This document shows positions 16,083-24,331 of a DNA stretch of 25,742 bases, piece after piece. The position numbers and the translations under genes are program-made. Position 1 is the first letter of the stretch. Each line of letters starts with the position of its first letter. The notes below the pieces were generated by a model, which did not search any database, was not told the DNA's origin, and saw only the letters and a program-made list of their open reading frames with translations. The DNA is from a virus: positions 1 through 25,742 of IMG/VR virus record IMGVR_UViG_3300021960_000454. One strand, given 5' to 3'.

Positions 16083-16400
16083 TTAAGTAATAGTAGCTGT
16101 GGCATCAAGTGTGCCAGTAACTTCTAGATTACCGTTAGTATCGAGTTTTAGTTTGTTAGAGCCATTACCAAAATATAAATGACCATTAGACTCTGTTATA
16201 GACCAAGTACTAAGGGCTACATCGGAAGTATTAACCTTAGAGTCTACTTGAGTTTGTACATTAGAAGTAACACCGCTAAGACGATTAATCTCAGCAGCAG
16301 TTACTGTTACCCCTGTAATTTCATCAGGGTCTACTGCTCCATCTGAAAGAATACTTCCAGTAGAGATCAGGCTAGCAAAGTTTCTTGCGTTAGACGCCAT
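16083..16400 (-). CDS. Short fibre adaptor, paralogue of 18454-18909
   Basis: The 105-residue product shares its first ~50 residues with the protein at 18454-18909: (A/D)ITGVTV...AEINRLSGVTSNVQ, after a SLISTGSILSDGA start. The DNA of this shared part is ~90% identical over 98 bases. The rest has a FGNGSNKLKLDTNGNLEVTGTLDATATI phrase common in marine phage fibres. Ala/Thr-rich heptad-like spacing suggests a trimeric stalk. It is followed by the chaperone-like domain protein order seen at the other copy. The ATG at 16400 has AAAGGAG upstream. Function is inferred from fibre context. Confidence 0.7.
   Translation of the reverse strand: MASNARNFASLISTGSILSDGAVDPDEITGVTVTAAEINRLSGVTSNVQTQVDSKVNTSDVALSTWSITESNGHLYFGNGSNKLKLDTNGNLEVTGTLDATATIT
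16258..16355. repeat. 98-bp direct repeat, copy A
   Basis: This segment aligns without gaps to 18770-18867 with 10 differences in 98 bases by hand count. It encodes the shared adaptor block of the two fibre paralogues and could allow homologous recombination across the ~2.5 kb between them. Confidence 0.85.
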
Positions 16401-16431
16401 AGTGGTTTCTCCTTTCGTCTCTGTTTTCTTT

Positions 16432-16483
16432 AGAGAGCTTTAAAACATATTTCATTAAAGCCCTCTATTGTTTTTTTTTTTTT
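16432..16483 (+). terminator. Terminator-like hairpin with a 13-T run, plus-strand polarity
   Basis: AGAGAGCTTTAA (16432-16443) pairs with TTAAAGCCCTCT (16455-16466), 12 positions with one mismatch and an 11-base loop. After ATTG comes a run of 13 T (16471-16483). This has the form of an intrinsic terminator for plus-strand transcription, although no plus-strand gene is supported. Read on the minus strand the run is A13, directly after a coding stop. It may block antisense transcription, or the structure may be incidental. Confidence 0.45.
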
Positions 16484-16889
16484 AAGGCTTAGTAGGCCAA
16501 TCGGCGTCTTCTAAGTTAGGCCAGTTATCATGTGCCGTAAGGTCACGAAGCGCAGTCCTGTATGTAACCCACAAAGCCCTTGCTTCGTCAGTCAATGCAC
16601 TGTCTGGTATCTGCGTCCAATCGCTGTCACTGAGTAGTTGATTGCGTGTCTCACGGTTAGCAGATGCTACTTCATTAAGGGCTTCTTGCGCACGATCCTC
16701 CGCCGAAACAAAAGGCAGCCAAGCATTAGGGTGTGAACGTGCAAAGGTATGAGCAAACTCTTCTACCTGTGCTTGAGTAGCAAAAGGCACTAACGTAATT
16801 GGATTGTATGTAGGTAAGAAAAACTCTTTAGTGCCATCTTCCGATACAACATGAGAAGACAAGTCTTCATTTACTGTAACACTATGCAT
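16482..16889 (-). CDS. Tail-fibre assembly chaperone-like protein (Phage_tail_APC type)
   Basis: This 135-residue protein starts with a small beta-rich region (MHSVTVNEDLSSHVVSEDG). A helical middle (QAQVEEFAHTFARSHPNAWLPF) follows. The C-terminal APC-type block is NRETRNQLLSDSDW, YRTALRDLTAHDNWP and a final DWPTKP. A closely similar block ends the protein at 18920-19420. Its start overlaps the end of the 102-residue gene by eight bases. Each of the two adaptor paralogues has one such protein directly beside it, so I infer a fibre-specific assembly or capping role. Confidence 0.7.
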   Translation of the reverse strand: MHSVTVNEDLSSHVVSEDGTKEFFLPTYNPITLVPFATQAQVEEFAHTFARSHPNAWLPFVSAEDRAQEALNEVASANRETRNQLLSDSDWTQIPDSALTDEARALWVTYRTALRDLTAHDNWPNLEDADWPTKP

Positions 16890-17190
16890 CGGATTCTACT
16901 CCGAATACACCTGTTGCGTAAGTAGCACTGCCGCAAGTAACTACCGCACCTGCTACTAGATCAAGATAAAGTGGCCCAGACTTAGGCATATACTGGACGT
17001 GCTTGCCGTTTATATAGGCAATAAGAGTACCGGATGTATCGACCTCGCGAGCAGTGGTTAGCATACCCTTAAACTTACGGCCTGTTGGTACAGTATAGAG
17101 TACCGTTGTTGCAGAACCTGTACCTCTCTCTGCTATTTGTTTATCTGGTGTCGCTGTACCAGCAACCGTTGTTTGTAAAGTAAGCGCCAT
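16882..17190 (-). CDS. Small beta-rich virion protein
   Basis: The 102-residue product is mostly beta-type sequence with few charged residues. It contains GTGSATTVLYTVPTGRKFKGML, a phrase seen in small phage appendage proteins, and ends GVFGVESDA. There is no membrane segment or catalytic motif. It sits between the 417-residue appendage protein and the chaperone-like protein, and GGAG lies upstream of its ATG at 17190. Probably a small fibre or decoration component; I do not recognise the family. Confidence 0.6.
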   Translation of the reverse strand: MALTLQTTVAGTATPDKQIAERGTGSATTVLYTVPTGRKFKGMLTTAREVDTSGTLIAYINGKHVQYMPKSGPLYLDLVAGAVVTCGSATYATGVFGVESDA

Positions 17191-17200
17191 TATTTTTCTC

Positions 17201-18454
17201 CTATGTAGATGTCACGCCAGTAATGCGTAATTTAAGTGAAGGATCAGGGTAACCATTGCGCCCATTAACTGTTGAGGTGCTAGGAGTGCGTTCAACAAAA
17301 GTTAAATCCATTCCATAAGCCTCTGATAGTGTATTTGTACCAATATTTGTAACCGTTGGAGAGTCTGTTTCAAAGTCAATGTAAGACAGTTTTTCACTAT
17401 CGTTATTTACATAGTACAAGCGACTACCTTTTGTTGCTTGTTGCGCAGGGTAGTCTCTAAAGTGCTCTTTGTTTCCGCTTAAAGTTAAAGTGTTTGCGGT
17501 TTGCGAATTGGTAAAAATAGTTCCGGGAGTCCAAGGCCACCATTTAATAGTATCCTGCGCATCAATAACCATAATAATTACAGTGCCATCACTGCGTATT
17601 ACTGCATTATAAGGTTTATCTGTGTGAGCCAATGTTGTATTTGGAGGAGTCGACATCCAAGTGGCTATACTGTCGTTTTCAATATCATATACATAGCTAG
17701 TGCCAATAGTATATTCAGCCCATAAAAATATATACTTCCCCGGAACGCCAAATAATTTTGGGTAAGTGCCTCTGCTTCCAAAGTCTTGAGAAACAACGAG
17801 AGTTTCAGTATTGGTGAAGCAATCAAGACGATGCAAACCTGCCCCTAAAGTACTAGCATAATAGTAAACATATTGCTTCCCATCAAACCACTTTGGTGAA
17901 TAACTTGTACCTTCATTTTTTAAAAGATTACCATCACTTTCACGATATAACCGCAGTTCTGTGGTACTATTAAGATCATTCCAGCAAAGCAAAGTGTAAT
18001 CGTTAGGCCCAAGGTGTGGCGCAAAAATACGTTGAGTATCATTTTGCGATATTGGGCTTACAGAATTTGTTGCATCATAAATAGGACTAAGATTAGTGAC
18101 CTCAATATCACCGATAAACGGAAGAGTATTAGTGCTATAGTTACCAGCACTTGTTTGTAATGGTAATTCAAAGTCAGTATACGTTAATGGAAATACGCTT
18201 GATTTAACTTTTACCGTAGAGCTTGGAGCAATAATTTCATTACCGCTAGAGTTTGCTGTTAGATCAATAATATCAAATCCATTAATTTCCATTTTTCCTT
18301 TTACTTTTAGATCTGGATCTAGATCAATTGTTTGAATGTCTTTAATTACATGACTTGTACTTGAGTTAGTGGTAACAATTGTAGCCTCACCGCTACTGTT
18401 GAAGTCACTCCCAGTTAGAGTGTCACGATAGATTTCTGCTAATGTATCAGCCAT
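17201..18454 (-). CDS. Appendage protein, beta-rich, possibly propeller-like
   Basis: This 417-residue protein begins MADTLAEIYRDTLTGSDFNSSG and has a ~120-residue beta-rich N-terminal part. Loose repeats follow in which short beta strands alternate with Asp/Asn turns (NDYTLLCWNDLNSTTELRLYR, KQYVYYYASTLGAGLHRLDCF, GKYIFLWAEYTIGTSYVYDIE, SRLYYVNNDSEKLSYIDFE). These read like propeller blades, although more diverged than those at 13284-16049. It ends with DPSLKLRITGVTST. The start overlaps the stop of the adaptor paralogue by one base, so the two are coupled. A receptor-binding role is inference from fold and position. Confidence 0.6.
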   Translation of the reverse strand: MADTLAEIYRDTLTGSDFNSSGEATIVTTNSSTSHVIKDIQTIDLDPDLKVKGKMEINGFDIIDLTANSSGNEIIAPSSTVKVKSSVFPLTYTDFELPLQTSAGNYSTNTLPFIGDIEVTNLSPIYDATNSVSPISQNDTQRIFAPHLGPNDYTLLCWNDLNSTTELRLYRESDGNLLKNEGTSYSPKWFDGKQYVYYYASTLGAGLHRLDCFTNTETLVVSQDFGSRGTYPKLFGVPGKYIFLWAEYTIGTSYVYDIENDSIATWMSTPPNTTLAHTDKPYNAVIRSDGTVIIMVIDAQDTIKWWPWTPGTIFTNSQTANTLTLSGNKEHFRDYPAQQATKGSRLYYVNNDSEKLSYIDFETDSPTVTNIGTNTLSEAYGMDLTFVERTPSTSTVNGRNGYPDPSLKLRITGVTST

Positions 18455-18909
18455 TATAAAGCTCCATATTTAAGTAAGGCTGCGGCTGAAACACCGTCAA
18501 TGCCAGTTAGGTTAGATGCGTTTAGTGCTGGTAGCTGTCCTGACCCATCGAGTTGAACGACTTGGTTAGCCCCTGTGCCAACATCGAGTGCTGACGCTGT
18601 GCCTAAACCAGCGATTGCTGTGCTTAGATCAGTAGCTGAAGCCTTTGCATCAAGCTGTGTTTGTACAGATGAGTTAACCCCTGCTACATTGTTTAACTCT
18701 CCTGTTGTAGCGGTAATGCCAAGATCACTTAAAGTAGAGACTGTGCCTTTAACATCTAGCTGGCCTTGGACATTAGAAGTAACGCCGCTGAGACGATTAA
18801 TCTCAGCAGAACTTACTGTTACGCCTGTAATTTCATTAGGCTCTATTGCCCCATCCGAAAGAATACTATCTGCTGATATTAAGTCAGCAAGATCTCTTGC
18901 TTTAGTCAT
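18454..18909 (-). CDS. Fibre adaptor, paralogue of 16083-16400
   Basis: The 151-residue product starts MTKARDLADLISADSILSDGA and shares the (E/D)ITGVTV...AEINRLSGVTSNVQ block with 16083-16400. It then repeats the same phrase in variant form (GITATTGELNNVAGVNSSVQTQLDAKA), so it holds an internal duplication of a ~30-residue coiled-coil-like stalk unit. The C-terminal part (QVVQLDGSGQLPALNASNLTGI) is a common marine phage fibre motif. GGAG lies upstream of the ATG at 18909. It is flanked by the chaperone-like gene on one side and the 417-residue appendage protein on the other. Trimeric fibre linker is the likely role. Confidence 0.7.
   Translation of the reverse strand: MTKARDLADLISADSILSDGAIEPNEITGVTVSSAEINRLSGVTSNVQGQLDVKGTVSTLSDLGITATTGELNNVAGVNSSVQTQLDAKASATDLSTAIAGLGTASALDVGTGANQVVQLDGSGQLPALNASNLTGIDGVSAAALLKYGAL
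18770..18867. repeat. 98-bp direct repeat, copy B
   Basis: Partner of 16258-16355, with 10 hand-counted differences over 98 aligned bases. Most differences are at third codon positions, consistent with a duplicated block kept under protein-level selection. Confidence 0.85.
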
Positions 18910-18919
18910 AGTAATCTCC

Positions 18920-19420
18920 TTAAGGTTTTACAGGCCAGTCTTCTTCAGACAAGTTAGGGAAGTTCTCATGTGATGTAATATCTCTAAGTGCCTGTCTATA
19001 GGCTTCCATTTCAGTCGTCATAGTTACATCTGAAAGAGCCATCCAGTCAGTCTCTGAGAGAAGTTTGTCACGTTGTGTTCTTACAGTGCTAGCCGCCCTC
19101 TCATCAAGTTCAGCTTGATAAGCAGCTTCATGTTCTGACTTTGTAGTGGTAACACCTTCCTCATCGGTAGTGTCTGAGAACATGGGAACTACTTCATAGT
19201 TCTCCACCCAGTTACCGTTGGCATCCTGTACTACACCACTACGGCGAACACTTTCAAAAGTTCCTGCAGTGGGTTTTGGTGATAGGAGTACAGCGTCTAG
19301 GTTTAGAGACTCTAGTGTGGCTGCTTTCCAAGTCTTTGGTAGGGAAGTGTTGGGGAAGGCTTTACGCCATTCCCCCTGTGTTTTAACTTCGCCTGTTGTT
19401 CTGTTTCTGTATTCCGACAT
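18920..19420 (-). CDS. Tail-fibre assembly chaperone-like protein (Phage_tail_APC type)
   Basis: This 166-residue protein starts MSEYRNRTTGEVKTQGEWRKAFPN, a small domain I have seen at the N-terminus of phage fibre-associated proteins (NRxTGEVxTxxEWR). It ends with the APC-type block: RTQRDKLLSETDW, YRQALRDITSHENFP and DWPVKP. The C-terminal 50 residues resemble the protein at 16482-16889 closely, while the N-terminal parts differ. This suggests domain exchange onto a shared C-terminal module. It lies between the DUF7483-like protein and the adaptor paralogue. An AGGAG site precedes the ATG at 19420. Confidence 0.7.
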   Translation of the reverse strand: MSEYRNRTTGEVKTQGEWRKAFPNTSLPKTWKAATLESLNLDAVLLSPKPTAGTFESVRRSGVVQDANGNWVENYEVVPMFSDTTDEEGVTTTKSEHEAAYQAELDERAASTVRTQRDKLLSETDWMALSDVTMTTEMEAYRQALRDITSHENFPNLSEEDWPVKP

Positions 19421-19463
19421 GATTGATGTTCTCCTGTGTCAGTTGATTGTTATCTTGATTACT

Positions 19464-21476
19464 CTATGCGATTGCGTAGAAGATGTAGTTGGCACCAGAG
19501 TTGTTAAAGTCTCCGTTTGTAGTGTCTACTGTAAATCCAGAACTATTAGGATCAATAACGTCAACACTTGTTACCTCTGCGCTAGTTGTGTTGAGATTTA
19601 GAAGTGCATCGTTACCCGCCACAATTCCCCTTGCAGTGTCTAACACCCACCAATCCCCTAAGTAATCAGTTCTCTTGATAAGAATAAACCTAGCCCCTGC
19701 GCTGAAGCCACAGTCAATAGTCTGGCTCCCGCCGTTGCCCGTATAGCTCCCCACCTTCGATATACCATCAAGGCTTGCGAAAAGGTAGGCTATGTAGGTC
19801 TCAGAGGCAGAATTAGTCCACCCAACCCCCTGCGAAAGATTGCCTAAATCAAACTGGCTCTCAGGGATGTTTCCCGTAAGGGTAGAATAACTTGGGTAGT
19901 AGGCATCATTAGCATAATTAAGGACTGCATCTGTCCTCTCTAAGTAAAGGATATTGGCATCTCCTAAATCTTTATGCCAAACAGCCCAACCTTGTGCATC
20001 TCCATCGCCAGAGCCATTATTTGTCCTCCGCTTCACCCACATCATTTCAGGTGCAACACCAAGGTTATGGCTTACAGTACGTCCTGCAACTCCGTCCCCG
20101 CTGTATGCCACAACATCGCAGAAGCCGGGGGCTCTCTTCCACATAAAATCAACTGTATTTAGGGCAGCCCCATAGTTTGTATAGCCTGTATTATTATCAA
20201 ACTCAGCAGTCCCACCATTTGCTTCAGCAGTACTATCAGAGGTTTCAAGATAAAACCCGCCACCCCTCAACCTGTCATAAGGGCGATGGATTATCGTACT
20301 TGCTCTAGATGCTTGTATTGCTAAATCCACAGGAAAACCCGTAGTATGTGTGTACGTTCCCGTTCCCAACGCTACATCAAACACCTCAGTCGCACTCTCA
20401 GGCACTTTAGTACCACGGCGAATTGCCATGTAGATGTAGGTGTAACCGCTAGCATTATAATTACTACCTGTGGCAGTTACTTTAAAGCCCGTGGGTGTAA
20501 CATTCATTTGCGATGCTGTAACGTTACTCTCAGCATTACTAAGGTTAGGGTATAGTTGTTTTATAGATGGGGAATTATCAAAGCCTCTCGTTGTGTCTTG
20601 AATAATCCAATCATTGCCCGATGCGCTTGACATTTTTACCAACATCCACTGAGGCTCAAACCCCAAGTCAATCTCAGGGCCATCACTAGAACCATTACCA
20701 GTATAACTCCCGCACTTGATAATATCTAAATCACTATCAGCACCGAACCCACCGTCACCATCGTTGTGGGCGAATAAGTATGCTACATATGTGTTGTTAG
20801 TGGCGTTTGTTGAAGCATTAGTACCTACTGTAAAAACTGAATCAGTGGGGGCAGTATCATTCCAAAAATTACTTTGATCAACCTGTGCACCTGTGCTGTT
20901 AAATTTTATTCTCCAGTGGCCTCTATCTGTACCGTTATTAAGCTGCCTGTGATATACACCCCAATCGGCGTCACTACCTGTGTTACATGTTAAAATCATA
21001 CCGGGAACGCTGCCTAAGCTATGGCTAATGTTCTGAGCAGAACCCGTCCCAGTATAAGTCACCACATCGAAGAACTTAGGGGCTTTGCGGAATGTCCAAG
21101 AGGCGTAGTCTTGACCAGACTCATTAAACTGTTTGTCGGTTCCGTTTTGCAGTGTGAAGCCATTGCTATTAAAACTACTAACACTTCTACTGGCAAAGTC
21201 TGATTCAGCATTGGTTAAGTTGGACATTAAGTATTTATAATTGTTGTTTGATCCAGTGCCCCTTTCGCTATCGACTAGCCAATGCTGGTCAAGAGAAGAT
21301 CGTATCTTTCCCCAGATCATTCCACCTTCGCCAGCAAGGTCAATACCATTAGTTATCGTTTGTTCAGCACTCGTACCATCATACAAATAAGTGCTGAACA
21401 CATCTTCTACGTTCAGTACACCACTACCACCAGCATTACCAGCCGCAGCCTGTAGCATTTTCTTTTTAGTAGCCAT
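19464..21476 (-). CDS. DUF7483-like fibre protein with three ~200-residue repeats
   Basis: The 670-residue product begins MATKKKMLQAAAGNAGGSG and then carries at least three copies of a unit. Each has a phrase like YTGNGSS..I.(L/C)GF.P..(M/I)L.K, then W...D..RG, an LNL/NLSNAES stretch and a GF.V......N.SG..Y(I/A)(Y/F).AI ending. This is the pattern I associate with DUF7483, a beta-sandwich repeat common in marine phage fibres. DNA here looks richer in G+C than in the neighbouring adaptor genes. The last residues (NYIFYAIA) end exactly on a repeat boundary. Probably a main receptor-binding fibre; the ligand is unknown. Confidence 0.75.
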   Translation of the reverse strand: MATKKKMLQAAAGNAGGSGVLNVEDVFSTYLYDGTSAEQTITNGIDLAGEGGMIWGKIRSSLDQHWLVDSERGTGSNNNYKYLMSNLTNAESDFASRSVSSFNSNGFTLQNGTDKQFNESGQDYASWTFRKAPKFFDVVTYTGTGSAQNISHSLGSVPGMILTCNTGSDADWGVYHRQLNNGTDRGHWRIKFNSTGAQVDQSNFWNDTAPTDSVFTVGTNASTNATNNTYVAYLFAHNDGDGGFGADSDLDIIKCGSYTGNGSSDGPEIDLGFEPQWMLVKMSSASGNDWIIQDTTRGFDNSPSIKQLYPNLSNAESNVTASQMNVTPTGFKVTATGSNYNASGYTYIYMAIRRGTKVPESATEVFDVALGTGTYTHTTGFPVDLAIQASRASTIIHRPYDRLRGGGFYLETSDSTAEANGGTAEFDNNTGYTNYGAALNTVDFMWKRAPGFCDVVAYSGDGVAGRTVSHNLGVAPEMMWVKRRTNNGSGDGDAQGWAVWHKDLGDANILYLERTDAVLNYANDAYYPSYSTLTGNIPESQFDLGNLSQGVGWTNSASETYIAYLFASLDGISKVGSYTGNGGSQTIDCGFSAGARFILIKRTDYLGDWWVLDTARGIVAGNDALLNLNTTSAEVTSVDVIDPNSSGFTVDTTNGDFNNSGANYIFYAIA

Positions 21477-21488
21477 TATAATTGCTCC

Positions 21489-22496
21489 TTATGCTAATGC
21501 TTGACCAGCTGTGAATCCATACCAGTTAGTTCCACCGTCACGGGTAGTGAATACGAAGATGTCCTTGGCACTAGAAGTAGCTGTAAGCGTAGGAGCAGTT
21601 GCGGCTGGCCAGTCTACTGAGGTAGGCCATGTGACTGTGAAACCACTAGCTGATGCGTCTTGGATGATCTCAATGCTGAACGAGTAAGATGTACCACTTG
21701 CAGGTGGGTTGCTGAACGTGAACGTAGTGTTCTCTGTCAGTGTGTGACTAAATGAGTTAGCAGCCTCGCAGTCTACAGTGGTAGCGTTGGAGCTTGATGT
21801 GACCGCTGCGTAGGTCTCATTGTAGCTGTCGGCTATTAGTTCGCCTGTTACGTCTGCGCCTAGGGCTGTAGTGGTTATTTTTTCGCTATTGTTGTGATAA
21901 AGACCTACTGCCCCGTTTTTTAAAAAATAGGCCATAGTTTCATTGTCATTATACGACATTATTTGAACTAATCCATCGCCTCTTAACCGCAGATTACCTG
22001 TAGCAGCATCATCAATGTAGCTATGAGACCCATCATGGTAAATCTGTAGGTCAGACCCAGCGCCGAAGATGGCCTTGTCGTTGTCGCCAAAGGACACATC
22101 GCCAGTGAATGTACCGCCAGCTAAAGGCATTTTAGTTGCAATGCTGTTGGTTACTGTTGAAGCAAAGTTAGCATCGTCACCCAAAGCTGCTGCTAGTTCA
22201 TTCAATGTATCTAGTGCTGCAGGAGCACCATCAATAATTGCTTGAGGGTCAAGGCTAGACCAAGTTGTTCCATTAGACACATAAAGCCCTGATTCGGCAG
22301 TAACCCAAAGGGTGCGCCCTGTGTTATCTGCGGCTGTTGGAAGGTTTCCAATAGTAGCTACTTCAGAGACTGCACCAGAGTTAAGAGACTCAAGTGCTTT
22401 AGTTAGTAGTAAAAATTCTTTTGATTCTGTAGAACCTGTGGCTGCATTTAATTTGCTCTGCAGCGCCGATTCAATACTTGTAATATTAATTGACAT
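21489..22496 (-). CDS. Tail-fibre protein
   Basis: This 335-residue protein starts with a helical segment (ITSIESALQSKLNAATGSTESKEF) typical of marine phage fibres. Next come NGTTWSSLDPQ and a TKMPLAGGTFTGDVSFGD phrase, and then the GAGSDLQIYHDGSHSYIDD motif that recurs in long marine phage fibres. The C-terminal ~110 residues (SHTLTENTTFTFSNPP...TVTWPTSVDWP) form a beta-rich domain widely found at fibre ends. A short AT-rich stretch encoding MSYNDNETMAYFLKNGAVGLYHNN sits in the middle and looks less like its surroundings. It is preceded by AAGGA. Structural appendage role is confident, the receptor is not. Confidence 0.8.
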   Translation of the reverse strand: MSINITSIESALQSKLNAATGSTESKEFLLLTKALESLNSGAVSEVATIGNLPTAADNTGRTLWVTAESGLYVSNGTTWSSLDPQAIIDGAPAALDTLNELAAALGDDANFASTVTNSIATKMPLAGGTFTGDVSFGDNDKAIFGAGSDLQIYHDGSHSYIDDAATGNLRLRGDGLVQIMSYNDNETMAYFLKNGAVGLYHNNSEKITTTALGADVTGELIADSYNETYAAVTSSSNATTVDCEAANSFSHTLTENTTFTFSNPPASGTSYSFSIEIIQDASASGFTVTWPTSVDWPAATAPTLTATSSAKDIFVFTTRDGGTNWYGFTAGQALA

Positions 22497-22506
22497 TTTG
22501 TTTTCC

Positions 22507-23283
22507 TTATAAACCTGCTAGAGCAAGAACTTCAGCATCTTCTATTGCTGCAGATAGCTCTGAAATTTTATTTGTATTTTCCCACTTGCTACTTGTGGAG
22601 TTGTACTGTAGGATATCCCCATTAGATTCACTACTAATCGTTACACCAATTAGATCGGGGAGATCAAAGATAGAAACCCCGCTAGCATTCCAAGCAATAG
22701 TCTCTACAACGTCATTTAGAGCGAGAGAACTAGTAAAAGTAATTGTAGTGCCATTTGTAGCAGTATAGTCAGAACCACCGAGAAGCTTAACGCCGTTAAG
22801 CCAAACATCAATAGCTCCTGCCGTATAGTTAGCGGCAAAGGAGGTCTGACCTGCTGTAGCTGTAAAGTTACTTTTTACATAAGTAGAGGTAATATCACTA
22901 AGCACAACTCCTGAAAAATCAAATACTTCTATCTCATCATTAAGTTGAGCCCCAGTAACAAGCGTTAGATCAGAACCACTGAAAGTATAGTCTTCTGTTG
23001 GGTTTAGTAATAAGCCATTAAGAAAAACATGTATTTCGGTAAGAGCAAGAGGGCAAACAAAAACAGTTTGAGAAGCAGTAGCTGAGAAAGAGTGCCTTGT
23101 GAAGACACTGCCTGAGCTTCCTCCGCTACCAATTTCAATAACAGTTTCTGTTCCACTTACGCTCTTTTTAGTATAAAGTTTACCATCATATGTGTTAAGA
23201 GCTAGTTCGCCTAACTCTAGTTGGATGTTATTAGGAACATTTCCCGGAACAGCCGACCTTTTTAATTTCATTAAAGATGCCAT
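22507..23283 (-). CDS. Tail-fibre protein with two-domain beta-sandwich repeat
   Basis: The 258-residue product starts with an N-terminal ~50-residue block (LKRSAVPGNVPNNIQLELGELALN..DGKLYTKK) shared with the next fibre gene. Two related units of ~75 residues follow: FSATASQTVFVCPLALTEIHVFLNGLLLNPTEDYT and FTATAGQTSFAANYTAGAIDVWLNGVKLLGGSDYT. It then has a DLPDLIGVTI...NGDILQYNSTSSKWEN linker unit. The paired units are a known fibre domain in marine phages. AGGAG precedes the ATG at 23283. The upstream 49-base gap holds a GCCTATATAGGC palindrome. It forms part of a run of coupled fibre genes. Confidence 0.8.
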   Translation of the reverse strand: MASLMKLKRSAVPGNVPNNIQLELGELALNTYDGKLYTKKSVSGTETVIEIGSGGSSGSVFTRHSFSATASQTVFVCPLALTEIHVFLNGLLLNPTEDYTFSGSDLTLVTGAQLNDEIEVFDFSGVVLSDITSTYVKSNFTATAGQTSFAANYTAGAIDVWLNGVKLLGGSDYTATNGTTITFTSSLALNDVVETIAWNASGVSIFDLPDLIGVTISSESNGDILQYNSTSSKWENTNKISELSAAIEDAEVLALAGL

Positions 23284-23302
23284 TAGTATTTACTCCTGTC
23301 TT

Positions 23303-23314
23303 GCCTATATAGGC
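23303..23314. repeat. 12-base palindrome in the gap between two fibre genes
   Basis: GCCTATATAGGC is a perfect palindrome in the 49-base space between the genes starting at 23283 and ending at 23333. It may be a small hairpin in the leader or a protein site; it could also be chance. Confidence 0.35.
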
Positions 23315-23332
23315 TAGGTTGGCATTTATAGT

Positions 23333-24331
23333 TTAGTAGGCACCGCCATCAATAGTAACGTTGGCTAGCTCCTCACCCCCAAGTGACCAGTAGTCGTTGG
23401 TTTCATCCCAAACGAAAGACACGTTTGAGGAAGTACCACGTTCAATCTCAATACCACCATCTTGGGAGGGAGCTGCTGTTTCATCAGCATTAAGAACAAT
23501 AACTGAGTCACCAATATTAACTTCATTTGAGTTAACTGTAGTAGTTGTGCCGTTAACAGTCAAGTTACCCGCAATAACAACAGTACCAGTATTAGCGCCA
23601 TCATCTGTAGGATCAATAGTAATTGTTCCACCAGTATGGGTTAATACAGAAGACTGTACTTCTGCAAACGTTACTGTATCTGTAGTTGCTACTGGTTGTC
23701 CAATTGAGACCACGCCAGAAGTAATATCTACCCCTGTACCACCGGAGAAGTGCGCACGTACTTCAGTAGCACTTGGTCCTGTGTAGGTAAAGACACCAGT
23801 GTTAGAGTCATAGCTGAAAGAACCATCACCGCCAGCGTCTACAGCAGAAACTTCTGAACGAATATCAGCAGCCGTTACACGGTCAAAGGTATAGACCCCA
23901 CCTGTGTAAGACAAATCTCCGTAGCCAGTACCTGTATTAGCAGCGGAAAGGAGTCCCTCAACGTCTGATTCAAAGTTACTGTTTACAAAGGCACTACCGT
24001 TCCAGGTGAGATGATCACCAGAAGTAATAGTTGTTAAGGTTACATCTTCAAGCTCTGATAAGTTCTGATAACCAGCAGACTGCCATGCAGTACCATCAAA
24101 GGCCATAAGGGCGTCATTAGCAGTGTCATACCAAAGATCACCCTCAGCAGGGCTGGTAGGGGCAACAGTGCCAACATAGGGATGCCCTACTTGGATGACA
24201 TTATTAGAGTTGTCTTTTGTGTATAGCTTGCGGTCAGCAAGATTCAGTGCTACTTCACCAATTTCAAGGTCTGCACTGAGGGGGATTGCGCCGATAGTAC
24301 TCGACTTTTTAAGAATAATTTTAGTTGCCAT
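23333..24331 (-). CDS. Tail-fibre protein
   Basis: This 332-residue protein opens with the same LKKSSTIGAIP..ADLEIGEVALNLADRKLYTKD block as the neighbouring 258-residue fibre. It then has APTSPAEGDLWYDTANDALMAFDGTAWQSAG, a LSELEDVTLTTITSGDHLTWNGSAF linker unit, and repeats of VTAADIRSEVSAVDAGGDGSFSYDSNTGVFTYTGPSATEVRAHFS, all standard parts of long marine phage fibres. The GNLTVNGTTTTVNS and DGGIEIERGTSSNVSFVWDE phrases complete it. It ends TIDGGAY. The start overlaps the previous stop by one base (TAATG). No enzyme or chaperone domain is visible. Confidence 0.85.
   Translation of the reverse strand: MATKIILKKSSTIGAIPLSADLEIGEVALNLADRKLYTKDNSNNVIQVGHPYVGTVAPTSPAEGDLWYDTANDALMAFDGTAWQSAGYQNLSELEDVTLTTITSGDHLTWNGSAFVNSNFESDVEGLLSAANTGTGYGDLSYTGGVYTFDRVTAADIRSEVSAVDAGGDGSFSYDSNTGVFTYTGPSATEVRAHFSGGTGVDITSGVVSIGQPVATTDTVTFAEVQSSVLTHTGGTITIDPTDDGANTGTVVIAGNLTVNGTTTTVNSNEVNIGDSVIVLNADETAAPSQDGGIEIERGTSSNVSFVWDETNDYWSLGGEELANVTIDGGAY

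Noticed and set aside
18575-18973. Plus-strand open frame of 132 codons across two genes
   Set aside because: It runs antisense through the adaptor and chaperone-like genes, both supported by paralogues on the minus strand.
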